Source: Parvibaculum sp049671045 | Lineage (GTDB): Bacteria; Pseudomonadota; Alphaproteobacteria; Parvibaculales; Parvibaculaceae | Length of the DNA stretch: 63,946 nt | Assembly (NCBI RefSeq): GCF_049671045.1 | Contig: NZ_JBATUH010000064.1 | Span: forward strand, 1-63,946 | Direction of reading: 5' to 3' | In this document: in pieces, positions 32,626 through 41,544 of the stretch | How positions within the stretch are numbered: the stretch's first letter is position 1 | Layout of the letters: each line of letters opens with the position of its first letter | The notes under the pieces: generated by a model | The model's database searches: none | Seen by the model: only the letters and a program-made list of their open reading frames with translations | Told to the model about the DNA's origin: nothing | Made by a program: the position numbers and the translations under genes

Positions 32626-34851
32626 TCAGGCGGCCCGCACTTCGGTCAGGAAGCGGTCGACCTCGGCGCTGAGCTTTGCCGCCTGCGCCGAGAGTTCGGT
32701 CGCGGCGCGGCGCACGAGGCTCGCGGCGCCCGCCGATTCATTCGCGGCGCCCGTGACGTCGAGAATGTTGTTCGCGACCTCGCGGCTGCCATCCGCGACT
32801 TCGGAGACATTGCGCGAGATTTCCCGCGTCGTCATGTTCTGCTGATCGACCGATTCCGAGATCGAGCGTCCGATCTCGTTGATCTGCGCGATGATGTGGC
32901 TGATCTGCTGGATCGCGGCCACCGTTTCGCCGGTCGAGCCCTGGATGGCGCCGATCTGCTGGGCGATTTCCTCGGTCGCCTTCGCGGTCTGGGTGGCGAG
33001 CGCCTTCACTTCGGTCGCAACCACCGCAAAGCCCCGGCCCGCCTCACCCGCCCGCGCCGCCTCGATGGTGGCGTTGAGGGCGAGCAGGTTCGTCTGGCCG
33101 GCGATCTGCTGGATGAGCGTCACGATCTCGCCGATCTGGCGGGCGGCGGTGGTGAGCGCCTCGACCTTGGCGTTGGTTTCGGCGGCGGTCGAGTTCGCCT
33201 GAGCGCCGATCTCGTTCGATTTCGCCGTCTGCCGGCGGATTTCCTCGATCGAGATCGCCATTTCCTCGGTTGCGCTCGCAACCGTCTGGATGTTGGCAGT
33301 CGTCTGTTCGGAGGCGCTTGCGACCATCGAGGCGCGCTCGTTCGTGACCTCGGCCGTCTGCGTCATGGCGACGGAGGTCTGCTCCATCTCGGATGCGGCC
33401 GTGCTCACGCTCTCGAGCATTTCCTTCATCGAGGCATCGAAGTCGGCGATCATCGTCTCGATCGCGGCGGCGCGCTTTTCCTTCTCGGCGCGCTCGATCT
33501 CCTGTTGCCGCTCGAGGTGCTGGCGCTCGATCGCATTGGCGCGGAAAATCTCGACGGCGGCGGTCATTTCGCCGATCTCGTCGCGACGGTCGGCGCCGTT
33601 CAGTTCGACCGACGTATCGCCATTGGCGAGCTGGCGCATCGCGCCGGTCAGGTTGGTGATGGGCTTGGAGATCTGGCGCGCGAAGAATACGCCGCCCGCC
33701 GAGACGCAGATGAGAAGCAGGAGCGCGACGCCGAGCATGGTGTTGCGCATGGCCATGAGCGGCGCCTTGACCTCGCTCGTCGCCACCTGCGCCACGAGCG
33801 CCCAGCGAACGCCGTTGAACTCGATGGGCGTGGCGAAAGTCTCGACCTCATAGCCGAGCGTGCCCTTGTCGATGCTGAAAGTGTTTTCGCCAACCTGCTT
33901 GGTATGCGTATTGGTGTTGAAGAGCATCTTCACCGCTTCGGCATCGATCTCGCGCGTCAGGATCGTCGGCTCCTTCATGAGGCGCGAATTGTTGCGCATC
34001 AGGAAGTCCTCGCCGACGAGCATCAGCTCGCCCGTCTTTCCGAGGCCCTCGGTGACGTTCATGATGGCGTTGAAGCGGCTCACCGGCACACGGAAGGCGA
34101 TGACGCCGAGGCGCGCGCCCGCGCGATCGAAGATCGGAGCGGCGATGAAGCTCGCCGGCTTGTCGCCGATGGGGCCATAGGGCGCATAGTCGAAGAAGAC
34201 GAGATTGTTGGGATCGCTCTCGCCGTCCGAGACCTCGAAAGCGTAGGAGAGATCGGTGCGGTCCTTCCTGGTGACGGAAGGCGGATAGACGTTCGATCCG
34301 TAATCGGCGCCCTTGTTGACCGTGTAGACGACGTTGCCGTCCTGATCGATGAGATAGAGCTCCTCATAGCCGCGTTCCTGAAGGAACTTGCGGAAGCCGT
34401 GATGATAGCCGTCGTGAAGGCCCGCATATTCGGTGCCGTCCGTCATCACGTCTTCGCTGCCGGTCTTGTAAAGCTCGCGGAAATGCGCGACGGGGTCGCC
34501 GTCATTCTTTGCCGAGCGCCAGGCGGAGGCGAAGTCGTACATGGCGTCCTGCACGAACGGGCTCTGCGCCATGTAGCGCAGATCCTGATCAACGGAGGCG
34601 AGATAATCCTGAAGCGCGGCCTTGCGTCCGTGGAGGAGAGCGTCGAAGCGTTCCTTGATTTCCTTGTTGGTGTTGCTCGCCGCTTCCATATAGCTCGACA
34701 CGCCGATGCCGATGGCGAGCAGAAGCGCCGCCGAGACGACGATGAGCTGCATCTTGATCGCGATGCGCAGTGTCGGGAGACGGTCGGTCGGAATACGCGG
34801 CAGACGCGGCATGCGCGGCATGCGGAGTTTCGTCGGGCTCGTCAGCTTCAT
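32626..34851 (-). CDS. Methyl-accepting chemotaxis protein
   Basis: Encodes 741 residues from ATG 34851 with AGGTGCAGG upstream. A basic, Pro/Met-rich N-tail with repeated RMPRMPRLPRIP is followed by TM1 (about 33-54). A periplasmic Cache-type sensor of about 310 residues follows (YLIDQDGNVVYTVNKG, then VIAFRVPVSRFNAIM). TM2 is at about 370-392, then HAMP (ISKPITNLTGAMRQLANGD) and a coiled-coil signalling domain with the hairpin tip EAARAGEAGRGFAVVATEVKALA near 600. No che genes lie nearby, so it is an orphan receptor. Its ligand may be related to the catabolic genes around it, which is speculation. Confidence 0.93.
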   Translation of the reverse strand: MKLTSPTKLRMPRMPRLPRIPTDRLPTLRIAIKMQLIVVSAALLLAIGIGVSSYMEAASNTNKEIKERFDALLHGRKAALQDYLASVDQDLRYMAQSPFVQDAMYDFASAWRSAKNDGDPVAHFRELYKTGSEDVMTDGTEYAGLHDGYHHGFRKFLQERGYEELYLIDQDGNVVYTVNKGADYGSNVYPPSVTRKDRTDLSYAFEVSDGESDPNNLVFFDYAPYGPIGDKPASFIAAPIFDRAGARLGVIAFRVPVSRFNAIMNVTEGLGKTGELMLVGEDFLMRNNSRLMKEPTILTREIDAEAVKMLFNTNTHTKQVGENTFSIDKGTLGYEVETFATPIEFNGVRWALVAQVATSEVKAPLMAMRNTMLGVALLLLICVSAGGVFFARQISKPITNLTGAMRQLANGDTSVELNGADRRDEIGEMTAAVEIFRANAIERQHLERQQEIERAEKEKRAAAIETMIADFDASMKEMLESVSTAASEMEQTSVAMTQTAEVTNERASMVASASEQTTANIQTVASATEEMAISIEEIRRQTAKSNEIGAQANSTAAETNAKVEALTTAARQIGEIVTLIQQIAGQTNLLALNATIEAARAGEAGRGFAVVATEVKALATQTAKATEEIAQQIGAIQGSTGETVAAIQQISHIIAQINEIGRSISESVDQQNMTTREISRNVSEVADGSREVANNILDVTGAANESAGAASLVRRAATELSAQAAKLSAEVDRFLTEVRAA

Positions 34852-35121
34852 TGTCCTGCACCTCGTGACCGTTGGTGGATGCAGCGCCTCTCCCCTAGAG
34901 GTACTTTCTTGAACAGCGGTTTTAGCGTGGGTGCGTAAAAGGGAACTTAATCCGCGCCGGATTGGAAAGAATCTGCCGGGCCGGAGGTATTTCCTTTCCG
35001 GTAAGCTTTGCCGCCCGGCCCGGCGCATTCCCCGTAACGCATTGATTCCAGTGACGAACGGGTCTGGCCCGGCGGTTGCAATGTCATGGGCAGTTCACTC
35101 GCCTAGCCGGAGTTAAGCCCC

Positions 35122-35328
35122 ATGATGACCGATCACGAACTCAATCTGCTCGCTGCCTACATGTTCGATACGCATGGCCCGAAGGCGCTTCAGTATGCGG
35201 ACACGGCGGTGGACGAGCTTGAGCAGATCGGCGAGCGGACCAGGGCGGAAGCCTGGCGGAGCCTGCGGCGCGTCGTCGTGGACATGATCGAGGGCCGCCG
35301 TTCGCGCGACGGCGAGGTTCTGCACTGA
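35122..35328 (+). CDS. Small conserved-type protein, unknown
   Basis: Encodes 68 residues from ATG 35122 (second Met follows at once). Mostly helical and acidic: MTDHELNLLAAYMFDTHG, then YADTAVDELEQIGER and a basic end. No signal or membrane segment. The composition and length resemble small uncharacterised alphaproteobacterial proteins found next to hydrolases or receptors. It precedes an esterase gene by 106 bases. No function can be given. Confidence 0.65.
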   Translation: MMTDHELNLLAAYMFDTHGPKALQYADTAVDELEQIGERTRAEAWRSLRRVVVDMIEGRRSRDGEVLH

Positions 35329-35434
35329 GGGAGCGCGGCTGACGCAGCGTCCGGCACTTCTTTCCGGGATCGCTTTGCGAAACCGCGCCCGCGCCGCTAA
35401 AACCATCCTCCGGAATTCTGGACCAAAGGGGGAA

Positions 35435-36379
35435 ATGGATATGGCGCTCGACCCGCAGGCAAAGGCTCTTCTCGACGGCATGGCGGCCAACAAGGACGCG
35501 CCGAGGATCATCGATCTGCCGCCGGCCGGCGCCCGCGAGCTTTACCGCGCCATGGCGGCGCAGCTCGATCTCTCCGGTCTTCCGATCGGCAAGATCGAGG
35601 ATCGCAAGATCGCCGGGCCCGCGGGCGAAATCCCCGTGCGCCTTTACACGCCTGTCGCCGCTGGCGGCGCGCCGCTGCCCGTGCTCGTCTATTTCCATGG
35701 CGGCGGCTGGGTGATCGGCGATCTGGAGACGCATGACGCGCTTTGCCGCAGTCTTGCCAATGAAAGCGGCTGCAAGGTCGTCGCCGTCGATTATCGTCTC
35801 GCGCCGGAGCACAGGTTTCCCGCCGCGGCGGAGGATGCGCTTGCCGCCGTCTCATGGGTCGAAGCGGATGCGGCCTCCATCGGCGTCGATCCCAATCGCA
35901 TCGCCGTTGCCGGCGACAGCGCGGGCGGCAATCTCGCCGCTGTCGTCTCGCAGCTCGCGCGCGACGCGAAGGGGCCGCGCATCGCCTTCCAGATGCTGAT
36001 CTATCCGGTGACCGACACGGACACGGATACCGGCTCCTACCGCGCCTTCGGCACGGGGCATTTTCTCGAGCGCGACGGCATGGTCTGGTTCTTCGATCAC
36101 TATGCAAGCGGGGCCGACCGCGCCGATCCGCGGCTTGCGCCGCTCAAGGCGCGCTCGCTTCAGGGCCTGCCGGCGGCCTATGTCGTCACGGCCGGGCATG
36201 ACGTGCTGCGCGACGAGGGCCGCGCCTATGCCGAGGCGCTTAAGGCGGCTGGCGTCCCCGTCGAATATGTCAATTACGAAGGCATGATCCACGGCTTCTT
36301 CAATCTGCAGGCCGTGCTCGATGTCGCGCGCGACGCGGTGAAGGCAGCCGGAAAGGCGCTGAAGGACGCGCTCGCCTAA
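35435..36379 (+). CDS. Alpha/beta hydrolase, hormone-sensitive-lipase type
   Basis: Encodes 314 residues from ATG 35435 with GGGGGAA upstream. HSL family signatures: HGGGW (88-92, oxyanion hole), nucleophile Ser162 in AGDSAGGNLAA, Asp in AGHDVLRDEG (near 258) and His in IHGFF (near 288). VDYRLAPEHRFPAAAEDA is also typical. It would hydrolyse short- to medium-chain esters in the cytoplasm. Its stop overlaps the convergent HAD gene by 4 bases. Confidence 0.92.
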   Translation: MDMALDPQAKALLDGMAANKDAPRIIDLPPAGARELYRAMAAQLDLSGLPIGKIEDRKIAGPAGEIPVRLYTPVAAGGAPLPVLVYFHGGGWVIGDLETHDALCRSLANESGCKVVAVDYRLAPEHRFPAAAEDALAAVSWVEADAASIGVDPNRIAVAGDSAGGNLAAVVSQLARDAKGPRIAFQMLIYPVTDTDTDTGSYRAFGTGHFLERDGMVWFFDHYASGADRADPRLAPLKARSLQGLPAAYVVTAGHDVLRDEGRAYAEALKAAGVPVEYVNYEGMIHGFFNLQAVLDVARDAVKAAGKALKDALA

Positions 36380-37149
36380 CGGACGGGCGAGCGGCCGAGC
36401 ACTTCGTCCACGACCTCGGCGATGGAGGGCAGCACGCGGCCGCCGCCCTTCATCGCCCTTGTCTCGTCGCCTTCGCGGAATTTTCCTGTCCTGACCAGAG
36501 CGGCCTCGAAGCCCGCCGCGATCGCGCCCAGCACGTCGGCATCGACGTCATCGCCCACCATCAGCGTTTCGGCCGGATCGAGCCCCGCGCTTGCGGCAGC
36601 AGCGAGGAAGAAGGCGGGGTCGGGCTTTCCGAGCAACCGCGCCTTCGCGCCGCTTGCATATTCGAGCGCGGCGACAAAAGGGCCCGCATCGAGATCGAGC
36701 CCGTCCGCGCCCCGGAAATAGCGGTTGCGCGCGAGGGCATAGAGGCGTCCCCCCTCGATGAGGATGCGGAAGGCGCGGTTGAGGCGCTCATAGGTGAAGC
36801 CGGGCCCCGCATCGCCGATGAGCACGCTGTCGGGCTCGTCCGCCTCGGGCGGGCAATCCACGCGCAGATTCTCATGGACGAGGAGAAAAGGCCGGGCGCC
36901 ATCGCGGGCGAGCGCCGCGCGGGCGACTTCGCCCGTGGTCACGAGGTCGGAGGGCGCGACATCGAGGCCCATGCGGGCGAGCCTTGCGAGAAGGCCCGCC
37001 TTCGAGTTGCGCGTGGTGTTGGTGACGAGGCGGGAGGGGAAACCGGCCTCGCGCAGGCGCGCGAGAGCCGACGCCGCGCCCGGAAGCGCGCTCTCGGCCT
37101 GATAGAGCACGCCGTCGACATCGAGCAGCAGTCCCTTGATGGCGCCCAT
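36376..37149 (-). CDS. HAD-superfamily IIA phosphatase (LHPP/NagD-like)
   Basis: A 257-residue HAD protein. Motif I is D10-V-D12-G, motif II is Thr in LVTNTTRNSK, motif III Lys is in LLGKPDPAFF and motif IV is MVGDDVDADVLGA. The cap domain between motifs II and III is of the C2 type seen in NagD, phosphoglycolate phosphatase and LHPP. A likely small-molecule phosphatase with unknown substrate. The N-terminus matches well from ATG 37149. Confidence 0.88.
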   Translation of the reverse strand: MGAIKGLLLDVDGVLYQAESALPGAASALARLREAGFPSRLVTNTTRNSKAGLLARLARMGLDVAPSDLVTTGEVARAALARDGARPFLLVHENLRVDCPPEADEPDSVLIGDAGPGFTYERLNRAFRILIEGGRLYALARNRYFRGADGLDLDAGPFVAALEYASGAKARLLGKPDPAFFLAAAASAGLDPAETLMVGDDVDADVLGAIAAGFEAALVRTGKFREGDETRAMKGGGRVLPSIAEVVDEVLGRSPVR

Positions 37150-37253
37150 GGGGTCCTCGCCTGCCGCCCCTCGCGGGAGCGCGAGTCTAGAACCTGAATG
37201 GAACGTCAGACAAGCATGGTATAGAGAGCAAAAAAAAGCCCGAGGAGGAAGAG

Positions 37254-38867
37254 ATGCCAGTCCCGACTTCGCCCCGATTGCGTTCGCCCGCCATCCACCC
37301 TTTTTCGGGGTTCGATGTGCCGCGCCTGCTTGCCCATCACGCGGCGGCGCGGCCCGATCACCCGTTTCTGATCTGGGAGCCCTTCGAGGGGCCGTCCCGC
37401 GTCTGGACCTATGCGGGCTTCGCCGATGAGGTGGCGCGGGTTGCGGCGGGGCTGAAAGCGCGCGGCGTGAAGTTCGGCGAGCGCGTGCTCATCCATCTCG
37501 ACAACTGCCCGGAAGCGCTCATCGCCTGGTATGCCTGCGCGCATCTCGGCGCGGTCGCTGTCACCACCAATGCGCGCTCGGCGGCGGACGAACTCACCTA
37601 TTTCGCCGCTCATGCCGGGGCTGTCGGCGCGATCACGCAGCCGAAATTCGCCGAGCTCGTGCAGTCGAGCTGCCATGACATCAAATGGCTCGCCGTCACC
37701 GAGACGGATAATGGCGCCCCCGCCGCTCAAGGCCACCGGCCCGGCAAGGCGGAGAGCTTCGCCGCGCTCCATGGCGATCCGGCGACGGTGCCGATGCGCG
37801 CTCCCGATCCCATGGCCAATGTCGGCATTCAATACACATCCGGCACCACCTCGCGGCCGAAGGGCGTGGTCTGGACGCATGCCAATGCGCTCTGGGGCGC
37901 AAAGCTCTGCGCCATGCACGAAACACTGACGCCGGAGGACGTTCACCTCGTCTATCTGCCGCTCTTCCACACCAATGCGCAGTCCTATTCGGTGCTGGCG
38001 ACGCTCTGGGTCGGCGGCACGGTGGTCGTGCAGCCGCGCTTCTCGGCCTCGCGTTTCTGGGAGGTTTCACTCCGCCATCGCTGCACCTGGACCTCGATGG
38101 TACCGTTCTGCGTGCGCGCGCTGATGGGGCAGGAGGTGCCGAAGGCGCATCATTACAGGCTCTGGGGCAATGGCATCGCATCGCTGCCGACCGACGCGCA
38201 TTTCAGTGTGCGGACGATGGGCTGGTGGGGCATGACCGAAACGATCACCCATGGCATCGTGAGCGATCCCTTCGTGCCCGCGCCGCCCATGACGATCGGC
38301 AAGCCGTCGCCCGCCTATGAGATCGCGATCATCAGGGAGGATGGCCGGCCCGCCGAAGCGGGCGACACGGGCGCGCTTCTCATTCGCGGCATTCCGGGCC
38401 TCTCGCTCTTCAAGGAATATCTCAACAATCCGGAAGCGACGGCCTCGAGCTATGACGAGCAGGGCTTCTTCATCACCGGCGACCGCGTGACGCTTCTGGA
38501 GGACGGCTATATCCGCTTTGCCGACCGCGACAAGGACATGCTGAAAGTGGGCGGCGAGAATGTCGCCGCCTCCGAGATCGAAACCGTCATCATGGCGGTC
38601 GGCGGCATTCAGGAATGCGCCGTGGTCGGGCGCAAGGACCCGATGCTCGACGAGGTTCCGGTCGCCTTCCTGCTGGTGCCGGGCGGCGAGGCGGCGGCGC
38701 CCGCCGATCTCAAGGAGCGCGTCATGGCGGCCTGCCGCAAGTCGCTCGCCGACTTCAAGGTGCCGCGCGACATCCGCATCGTCGATGCGCTGCCGCGCTC
38801 GACGCTGGAAAAGATCGCCAAGGCCGAGCTTCGCAACGCGCTGGAGAGCGAAGGCGCCGGGAGCTGA
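37254..38867 (+). CDS. ATP-dependent acyl-CoA ligase (CaiC-like)
   Basis: A 537-residue adenylate-forming enzyme. Motifs: IQYTSGTTSRPKGVVWTHAN (about 198-217), GWWGMTETITHG near 323, the hinge YIRFADRDKDMLKVGGENVAASE near 421, and the C-terminal STLEKIAKAELRN with the adenylation Lys preceded by Glu instead of the usual Gly. The GWWGMTET and YTSGTTSRPKGV variants are shared with CaiC-like ligases of unknown carboxylates. It ends 18 bases from the convergent alkyl-DHAP-synthase-like gene, which raises the idea that it supplies acyl-CoA for that pathway. Confidence 0.87.
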   Translation: MPVPTSPRLRSPAIHPFSGFDVPRLLAHHAAARPDHPFLIWEPFEGPSRVWTYAGFADEVARVAAGLKARGVKFGERVLIHLDNCPEALIAWYACAHLGAVAVTTNARSAADELTYFAAHAGAVGAITQPKFAELVQSSCHDIKWLAVTETDNGAPAAQGHRPGKAESFAALHGDPATVPMRAPDPMANVGIQYTSGTTSRPKGVVWTHANALWGAKLCAMHETLTPEDVHLVYLPLFHTNAQSYSVLATLWVGGTVVVQPRFSASRFWEVSLRHRCTWTSMVPFCVRALMGQEVPKAHHYRLWGNGIASLPTDAHFSVRTMGWWGMTETITHGIVSDPFVPAPPMTIGKPSPAYEIAIIREDGRPAEAGDTGALLIRGIPGLSLFKEYLNNPEATASSYDEQGFFITGDRVTLLEDGYIRFADRDKDMLKVGGENVAASEIETVIMAVGGIQECAVVGRKDPMLDEVPVAFLLVPGGEAAAPADLKERVMAACRKSLADFKVPRDIRIVDALPRSTLEKIAKAELRNALESEGAGS

Positions 38868-38885
38868 GCGGCGGCGTGGCTTACG

Positions 38886-40559
38886 TCAGCCGATGAGCTT
38901 TCCGGGGTTCAGGACGCCGGCCGGATCGAGTTCGCGCTTCAGCGCCTTCAGCACCTCATAGCCGACGGGGCCCTTCTCCTCGGCGAGCCATGGCGCATGG
39001 TCGAGGCCGACGCCGTGGTGATGGCTGATCGTGCCGCGATGCTCGAGAATGGCGTCCGAAGCCGCGCGCTTGATCGCCTGCCATTGCTCTACCTCGCAGT
39101 CGAGCTGGCGGGGGAAGACGAAGGTGAAGTAGAGGCTCGCCCCGTCGGGATAGGAATGGCTCACATGCGCCATGACGATGCCGCGCGCGCCGCGCTCGGG
39201 CATGTTGGCGGCCATTGCGCCCTCGATCGCGGCGACCACCTCATTGTGCAGGTTCGTGATGTTCGACCAGCGCGTCGAGGTTTCGAGCGTGTCGATGCCG
39301 ATGCCATGGTCGAGCATCGGGTCTCGCGAATAGGGGGCGTGGAAACGGCCGTGATACCATTTGTGGCCCGGCCCGGTGCCGAGCGCCAGCGCGCCGAGCT
39401 TCTTGCAGATCGCCTGTGTCTGTGCTTGCGCCCAGACGACCGTGTCGGCATCGCCTTCATGGCCGATCAGCATGAGGCAGGGCGCTTCGTCGAACCCCTT
39501 GAGGCGGAGATAGGCGCGCTGCGCCCGCGCCTTGAGGCTCGTCGGCGAAGAGGTGGATGAAAAGGCCTGGAAGAAATGCGTCTCCGGCGCGTCCGAGAGG
39601 CGCACCATGGCGACGGGAATGTCGGCATGGTTGATGCGGCGCGCCGCTTCGATGCCGCTCTCGAAATTCTTGAAGAGATAGCCGCGATAATCCTTCCGCG
39701 CGGGCAGGACGTGGATTTTCACCGTCGCCTCGCAGATGACGCCGAGCGTTCCTTCCGAGCCCGCCACGAGCTGGTTGAGATTGGGGCCCGCGGCCGAGGC
39801 GGGCGTCGCCTCCGTCGCCCAGAAGCCCTTCGGCGTTGCGAGGCTCGCCGAGACGAGCCACTTCTCCGCCTTGCCGTAGCGGTTCGACTGCTGGCCCGCG
39901 CCGCGCGCCGCGATCCAGCCGCCGAGCGTCGAGAACTCGAAGCTCTGCGGATAATGCGCGAGCGTCACGCCATGCTGCTGAAGCGCCGCTTCGAGCGCGG
40001 GGCCGTATATGCCCGCCTCCACGGTCGCGGTCATTGCGATCTTGTCGATCTGGATGACGCGCGACATCAGCGTCGTGTCGAGGGTGATGACGGCGCCGCC
40101 CAATGATTTCGGCATGGCATTGATGCCGCCGACGACGGAAGAGCCGCCGCCAAAGGGAATGAGGGTGATGTCCTCTTCCGCCGCGAGCTTCACCAGCGCT
40201 AGCGTTTCATCGGCGCTGCGAGGATAGACGACGGCGTCTGGCACCATGTCGAGCATGCCCGCGCGCAGATAGAGGAGATCGTGATAGCTCTTGCCACGGG
40301 CGTGGAAGGCACGCTCGTAATCGTCGAGCTTCACCTGATCGGCGCCGACGATCGCGCGCAGACGGTCGAGCAGCGGCGTATCGAGGCGGCAAGCGGGAAT
40401 ACGGATCTCCGACAGCGGCCTTGCGGGCGTTGCGGGAAGGCGCGAAAGGCCGAGCGTCGTCCTGATCCACTCCCATTGCGGCGCGCCGTCGGGCAGCACG
40501 TTTTCCTGCGCGGCCGGACCCCAGCCATTCCAGCGAAGCGATGCGCGGTCGATCGTCAT
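38886..40559 (-). CDS. Alkylglycerone-phosphate synthase-like FAD enzyme
   Basis: Encodes 557 residues from ATG 40559. It is a VAO-type flavoprotein. The FAD domain has VVYPRSADETLALVKLA, IPFGGGSSVVGG (about 143-154) and EFSTLGGWIAARGAGQQSNRYG, and GSEGTLGVICEATVKI follows. Near residue 512 the sequence is GTISHHHGVGLDHAPWL, containing the HHH(G) motif typical of alkyl-DHAP synthases, where this loop is catalytic. Known role of the family: exchange of the acyl group of acyl-DHAP for a fatty alcohol, the committed ether-lipid step. It is last of three minus-strand genes with glpD-like and DGK-like genes, which supports a glycerolipid role; oxidation of another substrate such as D-lactate is an alternative. 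Confidence 0.83.
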   Translation of the reverse strand: MTIDRASLRWNGWGPAAQENVLPDGAPQWEWIRTTLGLSRLPATPARPLSEIRIPACRLDTPLLDRLRAIVGADQVKLDDYERAFHARGKSYHDLLYLRAGMLDMVPDAVVYPRSADETLALVKLAAEEDITLIPFGGGSSVVGGINAMPKSLGGAVITLDTTLMSRVIQIDKIAMTATVEAGIYGPALEAALQQHGVTLAHYPQSFEFSTLGGWIAARGAGQQSNRYGKAEKWLVSASLATPKGFWATEATPASAAGPNLNQLVAGSEGTLGVICEATVKIHVLPARKDYRGYLFKNFESGIEAARRINHADIPVAMVRLSDAPETHFFQAFSSTSSPTSLKARAQRAYLRLKGFDEAPCLMLIGHEGDADTVVWAQAQTQAICKKLGALALGTGPGHKWYHGRFHAPYSRDPMLDHGIGIDTLETSTRWSNITNLHNEVVAAIEGAMAANMPERGARGIVMAHVSHSYPDGASLYFTFVFPRQLDCEVEQWQAIKRAASDAILEHRGTISHHHGVGLDHAPWLAEEKGPVGYEVLKALKRELDPAGVLNPGKLIG

Positions 40560-40578
40560 CGTAACCTCTTGTCTTCTC

Positions 40579-41544
40579 TCAGCAGCGGAGCGTGATGGCG
40601 GAGGGCAGAATTTCGAAGCGGGCGGGAAGCCGTCCCGGCGCTTCGCCATCCACGTCGAGGAGCACGGGCGCGTCGCCGACAGGCGTCGCGGTCAGGCTAG
40701 TGGCGCGGATGTGAAGGACTTTCGGATTTTGGATATGCGTGCCGGCACGCAGAGCGTTCGAGCCCGTCAGCATGTCGCCAAAGGTCGTGTCGCGCATGAT
40801 GACGACTTCGAAATGGCCGCTATCAGGCTCGGCCATGGGCGCCATCATCATGCCGCCGCCGAAGAAGCGGCCATTGGCAATGGCGCCGACGCCGACATTC
40901 AGCACCTCGTCGAAACCCTGATCGGTGATGATGCGGACGGGATGGGGCTTGTAGCGCGCCGAGGTGACGAGCGTTGCCCAGAGAAAGGCGAAGCTGCCGC
41001 CAAAGAGTTTCGAAAATTTCGCGCGGTTGACGGCGCGCACGACCTCGCCCGAAAGGCCGAAGCTCGCGATGTTGTTGAAATAGCGTGCCGCCTCGCCGCC
41101 ATCCTCGGCGACGAAGGTGAGCCGCCCGACGTCGATCCGGCGCGTCGTGCCCTGGGCGATACGGGCGACGCAGGCTTCAAGCTCATCCGGCAGGCCGAAG
41201 CTCCTGCGGAAATCGCCGCCCGTGCCGGTGTTGAGGATGGCGAGATGCGCTTCGGGGTTGATGAGCGCGCCATTCTCGAAAAAGCCGTTCACAACCTCGC
41301 TGATCGTGCCATCGCCGCCGACGGCGATGACGAGCTGGGCGCCTTCCTTGAGCGCCTTCTGCGCGAGGGCGGCGGCGGGAAGGTAGCGGGGCGTGGAGGC
41401 GCCTTGCGTGAAATGCGCGCGGATGGGCCCGAGCTCGCGTTCGAGCGCCGCGCGGATGAGGCGCCAGGCGCGTCCCGTGCGTCCGCCGCCCGAGCGCGGG
41501 TTCACGATCGCTGCGATATGGGGCGTGCCGGGCGTCATCGTCAT
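40579..41544 (-). CDS. Diacylglycerol/lipid kinase-like protein (DAGK catalytic domain)
   Basis: A 321-residue protein with the catalytic domain of the DAGK/YegS/sphingosine kinase family. IVNPRSGGGRTGR (13-25), GGDGT (76-80) with following EVVNGF, LNTGTGGDF, and the late LDVDGEAPG, all characteristic. It would phosphorylate a lipid hydroxyl group such as diacylglycerol. Its ATG overlaps the upstream stop (TGATG), so translation is coupled to the glpD-like gene. Confidence 0.9.
   Translation of the reverse strand: MTMTPGTPHIAAIVNPRSGGGRTGRAWRLIRAALERELGPIRAHFTQGASTPRYLPAAALAQKALKEGAQLVIAVGGDGTISEVVNGFFENGALINPEAHLAILNTGTGGDFRRSFGLPDELEACVARIAQGTTRRIDVGRLTFVAEDGGEAARYFNNIASFGLSGEVVRAVNRAKFSKLFGGSFAFLWATLVTSARYKPHPVRIITDQGFDEVLNVGVGAIANGRFFGGGMMMAPMAEPDSGHFEVVIMRDTTFGDMLTGSNALRAGTHIQNPKVLHIRATSLTATPVGDAPVLLDVDGEAPGRLPARFEILPSAITLRC

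Noticed and set aside
32011..34938. 975-residue plus-strand frame over the chemoreceptor
   Set aside because: Shadow frame, overlapping DUF924 in another frame and antisense to the receptor; low-complexity composition.
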